Assembly: GCA_964450435.1 (NCBI GenBank)
Contig: CAYVCX010000059.1
Location: forward strand, 1-17,858
DNA from: SKLM01 sp964450435
GTDB taxonomy: Bacteria; Chloroflexota; Anaerolineae; B4-G1
Length of the DNA stretch: 17,858 nt
Reading direction: 5' to 3'
A model generated the notes under the pieces. That model had not been told where the DNA came from. It was given only the letters and a program-made list of their open reading frames with translations, and ran no database searches. Shown here piece by piece: positions 14,775 through 17,858 of the stretch (positions are counted from its first letter, which is position 1; every line of letters begins with the position of its first letter). The position numbers and the translations under genes are program-made.

Positions 14775-15182
14775 CTATGTGTCCGCCTCAGACGTAGCTT
14801 TCGCTTCCGCCTGTGCCACGAACCGCTGCTTATCAACGATGAAGCGTTCGTGAGTGGCCTCGCCAATCAGCTCGACCGGGTCCCACGCCTCGACTCGGAA
14901 CACCAGCCGGCGACCGTCCACCTCCAGCAGTTCTGCGCGTGTGTGGACGTGTAACCCCACCGGCGTCGGAGCCAGATGCCGGACGTCCATCCGTCCGCCC
15001 ACCGAGGTCTGATCTGCTGGTAGGCGGCCGCTCAATGCCCTCACCGCCGCATTCTCCATGATCCCCACCAGCGCGGGCGTGCCGAGGACCGGTACCAGCC
15101 CGCTGCCCCATCGCTCGGCCGTATCATTCTCCGTTACTGTCATCTCTATCTCGCCCGTCAATCCAGCTTCGATTTCACTCAT
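14775..15182 (-). CDS. Hot-dog thioesterase, fluoroacetyl-CoA thioesterase (FlK)-like
   Basis: A 135-residue hot-dog-fold protein of the FlK-like thioesterase group. Residues corresponding to the FlK catalytic set can be placed: T35 in VLGTPALVG, E43 in IMENAAVRAL and H69 in MDVRHLAPTP. ATHERFIVD lies near the C-terminus (109-117). Most family members have nothing to do with fluoroacetate and probably clear unwanted acyl-CoA; that is the safer reading here. The ATG at 15182 lies eight bases after the glycosyltransferase stop, with GAGGTGAGG across the junction as Shine-Dalgarno, so the two genes are translated in tandem. Confidence 0.88.
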   Translation of the reverse strand: MSEIEAGLTGEIEMTVTENDTAERWGSGLVPVLGTPALVGIMENAAVRALSGRLPADQTSVGGRMDVRHLAPTPVGLHVHTRAELLEVDGRRLVFRVEAWDPVELIGEATHERFIVDKQRFVAQAEAKATSEADT

Positions 15183-15190
15183 GCCTCACC

Positions 15191-16537
15191 TCACAGATTT
15201 GGAACAACGACCCAGAACAGGCAGTAAAGCGCGAATGTCGCCAGGGCAGCGAAGAAAGCCGGCAGCACCCAGCGGCGGAGGGTTGCCGGGATTGGTTTCG
15301 TGAGTGTATCCAGCCCCAACGCGGCGGCCGTGGCCAGCGGGATGAGTGCGGGATAGAGATAGCGCCCCTGGTGCTGCACAAAGGTCAGGTTGTACCACCC
15401 ATAGGCCAGGAAGGTCAGCGAGGCCGACATGGCCAGCAGGCTGATAGGGTGGTGGATCAGCGGGCCCGTGACGCACGCTCGGCGCCCGCGGCTCAGCCAG
15501 ACCAGAAATCCTGCGAGCAGGAGCACTGAGAGCAGAGCCAGCGCCTGGTAGAATCGACCTGGCAGGGGTACGGCCATCCATCCGAACTGACCCCAGAAGC
15601 TCTGAAATGTCGTGCGCACCAGCCGCGCGATGAGGCCATCCCATCCATAGGTGCTCAACCACTCGTGGGTGCGAGGCTGACCCACGACGACGGCCTTGTG
15701 CCGCGCCAGTCCCAGCGGGTCGTGCCACCCGTACGCCAGCCCATTCCGGATGAACCAGGGGGCCGACAGCAGCACAGCCGGCATCAGCGTCCATGTGAGC
15801 TGCCTGGCCAACCACGACAGCTTCCTTCGCTCACGATGGCCGCGAATGACGACGGCGCCCACGGCCACGCCGATGAGCACGTAGGCCGTGGTCTTCGTCA
15901 ATAATGCCGCCGCGAGGAGAAGGCCCACGTGCCACGGCTTCTCCTCCCTCTTGCCCAGGTCGGCGCACCGCTGGCCCCCTCGGCCCACGTACGCCACCAG
16001 CGTCCACAATGTGCCTCCGACAATCAGCTCGGCCAGGGTATCGTTGTTCACCCCCGCCGTCATCGCCAGGTGCTGGGGGATGTAGGCGATGAAGGCGGCG
16101 GCCATCAGTCCCAACTCCGGACGGCCCGGGAACACGCTGCTCACGGTGCCAAAGGCCGCGATCAACACACCCGCGCCCAGTAATACCGAGAACATACGCA
16201 GGGACAGCACGGCGCCATCGGCGAGCCTGTAGATCGGCGCTGCCAGCAGGTAGTACAGCGGCGGTTGATGCGCCTCGTAACCCAGGGCGTCGACCGGCAG
16301 GTCCGCGGGGAAGCCCTGGGACGTGAGCTGCCCCAGGTATTCCTGGTCGTAGTCCCCGGGCTCGAGAACCGGGAAGCCGCGACCCTCGGCCAGCGCACGC
16401 ACGTAGTTGTAGTGGGCCGGCTCGTCGGGTACCTGCCAGACCGGCGTCAGCACGGCGTACAGCGTGCCGATGCCAAGATAGAGGACGATGGTCAGCGCCA
16501 GGAGCAGGGCGACGAGCGGCCGGGCTTTCGAGTTCAT
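15191..16537 (-). CDS. Polytopic glycosyltransferase-like membrane protein (ArnT/PMT or DUF2142 type)
   Basis: A 448-residue protein with about nine to eleven hydrophobic segments, the first at residues 7-30. The first extracytoplasmic loop has VWQVPDEPAHYNYVRAL (33-49), with the Asp-Glu pair typical of GT-C enzymes using polyprenyl-phosphate sugars, and HQPPLYYLL (90-98). The late VQHQGRYLYPALIPL motif is common in DUF2142/ArnT-like proteins. It probably moves a sugar from a lipid carrier to an envelope target. The start at 16537 is preferred; an ATG at 16546 gives three more residues but falls within the predicted -10. Open sequence further upstream runs into the L,D-transpeptidase gene and is not coding. 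The thioesterase gene follows after eight bases. Confidence 0.85.
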   Translation of the reverse strand: MNSKARPLVALLLALTIVLYLGIGTLYAVLTPVWQVPDEPAHYNYVRALAEGRGFPVLEPGDYDQEYLGQLTSQGFPADLPVDALGYEAHQPPLYYLLAAPIYRLADGAVLSLRMFSVLLGAGVLIAAFGTVSSVFPGRPELGLMAAAFIAYIPQHLAMTAGVNNDTLAELIVGGTLWTLVAYVGRGGQRCADLGKREEKPWHVGLLLAAALLTKTTAYVLIGVAVGAVVIRGHRERRKLSWLARQLTWTLMPAVLLSAPWFIRNGLAYGWHDPLGLARHKAVVVGQPRTHEWLSTYGWDGLIARLVRTTFQSFWGQFGWMAVPLPGRFYQALALLSVLLLAGFLVWLSRGRRACVTGPLIHHPISLLAMSASLTFLAYGWYNLTFVQHQGRYLYPALIPLATAAALGLDTLTKPIPATLRRWVLPAFFAALATFALYCLFWVVVPNL

Positions 16538-16544
16538 GGGCACC

Positions 16545-16572
16545 ATTGTACCCCACCGGTGCCGTCGGGCAA
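16545..16572 (-). promoter_or_regulatory. Promoter candidate for the glycosyltransferase-thioesterase pair
   Basis: On the minus strand TTGCCC (16572-16567), a 16-base spacer and TACAAT (16550-16545, five of six). The ATG at 16537 begins seven bases after the -10, so the transcript would be leaderless. The GGTGGGG within the spacer could instead serve as a Shine-Dalgarno for read-through from the upstream gene. Confidence 0.4.
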
Positions 16573-16586
16573 GGACCGATGTCCGT

Positions 16587-17858
16587 CTATGGCTGTTCCT
16601 CTCCGGTTGCGTCACTGTCGTCCGCCGTGCCGGGGGCCACGCCTTCGATGCGCACCAGCGTCCCCACCGGCGCCCAGTTGTACAGCTCCTCTGCATCGCC
16701 GACGTCGAGGATGATGCATCCATACGAGGCTGGATGCCCAAGGACGCTGGCCCAGAGTCGCTGTCCCCCTGCACTGATGGGCAGCTCGTGAATGCCATTG
16801 GCGAACCCGGGGCCGTCGTAGTAGATGGCCATGAAATACGGCATCTCCAGACTCCACCGCTGGGCGTATGCATCCGGTTCCTTGAACAGGATCTGGAACT
16901 GCCCTGCGAGGGTCGGTGTGCCCCTCATACCCGTCGAGCAGGGGAAATCGTAGACCACTTCGTCCTGTTCGTAGGCGCGCAGCCGCTGCTCGCGCAGGTC
17001 GATCGCAATGTGCTTTCCCGGCACCAGCGGTTCTGGGAACAGGACGTCTATAGAGGGGATGGTCAGCTCGGTGCCAATGAGCAGCTCATCGGGTTCTACG
17101 TGGGGATTCGCCTCCTCCAGTCGCCACTGTGGGAAACCGTTGCGGTAAGCGATGTCGAACAGCGCGTCGCCGGGTTGAACGACGTACTGGCTCGGTGGAT
17201 GCCGAACCGCGCCCTCCGCTCGGTGCTCTCCGGCCTCCAGCGCCGCCACAGTACGTGTCAGGGTCTCATCCTCGTCCAGGACCCGCTCAGGGCCCAGCTC
17301 TGCCCCCACATCGTCCAACCACGCCTGCACCGATTTTCTGTCCACCTCGAGCAGTATGTGGCTGTCCGTGGTCCGCGTCACCAACCAGGTCGCCAGCTGC
17401 TCTGCCGGTACCCGGAACTCGCGCCAGTAGTCGGTCAGGGGGTCGTCGACGATCAGGGTGAAGGGTTCCGCCAGTAGCGACTCCGCCAGCGTGCGGGCCG
17501 GCTCCGGCTCGGAGAGCCCTGCGGGCACACCGACCACCTCCAACTCGATCTCCCTGGCGCCGTCGGCCAGCCCCTGGAGCACTCTCGTGGCGCTCTTCTC
17601 CACGTCGAGCGTCTCCCCTGGTTTCCCGGGCGTTGCCTTCACCCCTTCCCGGCTGATCTCCAGCCGGGCATCAGTGGGAGGTACGTGAACCTGGGAGGCC
17701 AGTTCCTCCAGGGCAGCTCTGACCCGGCTGGCTTGGACGGGGTCGACCCGCGGCTCCACAGATTGCCCCGCGAACCTGATGTGCCACGGGTTGATCAGGT
17801 TTTCTCGCCAGCCGCCGCGACCGATCCCATACGCGGCAGACGCTGTGCTGGCGCTGTC
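16587..17858 (-). CDS. LysM L,D-transpeptidase with PG-binding domains (5' truncated at window edge)
   Basis: The frame is open to the window end, so 423 C-terminal residues are visible and the start lies outside; residues are numbered here from the edge. The visible part begins in a VanW/YoaR-like PG_binding_4 domain (AAYGIGRGG...PWHIRFAG). A second such domain lies at about 135-215, a LysM at about 224-269 (YVVQPGDALFDIAYRNG) and a YkuD catalytic domain at about 283-405. The catalytic cysteine is C381 in ASYGCI, where most family members have SHGC; GIHELP (355-360) supplies the upstream histidine. Such enzymes make 3-3 peptidoglycan cross-links or anchor proteins to the wall. A GTG at 17759 could be mistaken for the start, but the domain clearly extends beyond it. 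The glycosyltransferase gene follows after 49 nt. Confidence 0.88.
   Translation of the reverse strand, partial: DSASTASAAYGIGRGGWRENLINPWHIRFAGQSVEPRVDPVQASRVRAALEELASQVHVPPTDARLEISREGVKATPGKPGETLDVEKSATRVLQGLADGAREIELEVVGVPAGLSEPEPARTLAESLLAEPFTLIVDDPLTDYWREFRVPAEQLATWLVTRTTDSHILLEVDRKSVQAWLDDVGAELGPERVLDEDETLTRTVAALEAGEHRAEGAVRHPPSQYVVQPGDALFDIAYRNGFPQWRLEEANPHVEPDELLIGTELTIPSIDVLFPEPLVPGKHIAIDLREQRLRAYEQDEVVYDFPCSTGMRGTPTLAGQFQILFKEPDAYAQRWSLEMPYFMAIYYDGPGFANGIHELPISAGGQRLWASVLGHPASYGCIILDVGDAEELYNWAPVGTLVRIEGVAPGTADDSDATGEEQP

Noticed and set aside
14775..15182. Fluoroacetate resistance function for the FlK-like thioesterase
   Set aside because: The catalytic residues align, but nothing nearby suggests organofluorine metabolism, and the family is widely spread with other or unknown roles.
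16538..16873. Upstream extension of the glycosyltransferase reading frame
   Set aside because: It overlaps the end of the L,D-transpeptidase gene and lacks membrane-protein character; the hydrophobic N-terminus begins after 16537.
16488..17477. Long plus-strand frame opposite the L,D-transpeptidase gene
   Set aside because: Antisense shadow; the minus strand encodes LysM and YkuD domains with a clear catalytic cysteine.

Overview
The window is GC-rich bacterial DNA carrying 14 intact or nearly intact protein genes, one 5'-truncated gene at the right edge, one decayed gene and some dispersed intergenic repeats. No rRNA, tRNA, CRISPR array or transposase gene was seen. The gene mix suggests a member of the Chloroflexota, perhaps an Anaerolineae-like lineage: mevalonate-pathway enzymes of archaeal type, a lipoprotein M1 peptidase behind a Thr/Pro linker, PMT/ArnT-like glycosyltransferases and LysM-L,D-transpeptidases with PG-binding domains. 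This placement is inference from family composition, not from a marker gene.

Left part (1-4600). A stand-alone hydantoinase/oxoprolinase-like gene on the plus strand converges on mscL, whose product has a C-terminal zinc ribbon. About 1 kb without an intact gene follows. It holds the decayed remains of a MurJ/Wzx-like flippase and copies of a GTCATTCCGA-type repeat. A UlaG-like metallo-beta-lactamase-fold hydrolase follows, and a second, roughly 140-bp copy of the repeat element lies on its other side.

Centre (4579-8797, minus strand). This is the main metabolic block. In transcription order it encodes class II HMG-CoA reductase, archaeal-type HMG-CoA synthase, an archaeal/SCP2-type thiolase and a DUF35 zinc-ribbon/OB-fold protein. 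Together they form the upper mevalonate pathway, acetyl-CoA to mevalonate, in the arrangement known in archaea where thiolase, synthase and DUF35 protein form a channelling complex. The lower-pathway kinases and decarboxylase are not in the window. An extended -10 promoter and a strong hairpin precede the reductase, and a 9-bp perfect stem lies between thiolase and DUF35 genes.

Right-centre (8948-13619, minus strand). A second same-strand run starts at a very good promoter (TTGGCC, 17 nt, TGGTATAAT). It encodes a MoaD/ThiS-like protein, an alpha/beta hydrolase, an M1-family lipoprotein peptidase (ATGA overlap with the hydrolase), a glycerophosphodiester phosphodiesterase and a membrane-anchored metallophosphoesterase lacking the GNHD/E motif. 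Short gaps mean it may read on into the mevalonate genes.

Right end (13957-17858). A PIG-L/LmbE deacetylase on the plus strand converges on a minus-strand set: LysM-L,D-transpeptidase (runs off the window), a polytopic ArnT/DUF2142-like glycosyltransferase and a FlK-like hot-dog thioesterase. The set suggests envelope building and repair next to isoprenoid synthesis, which supplies lipid carriers; the functional link is inference.
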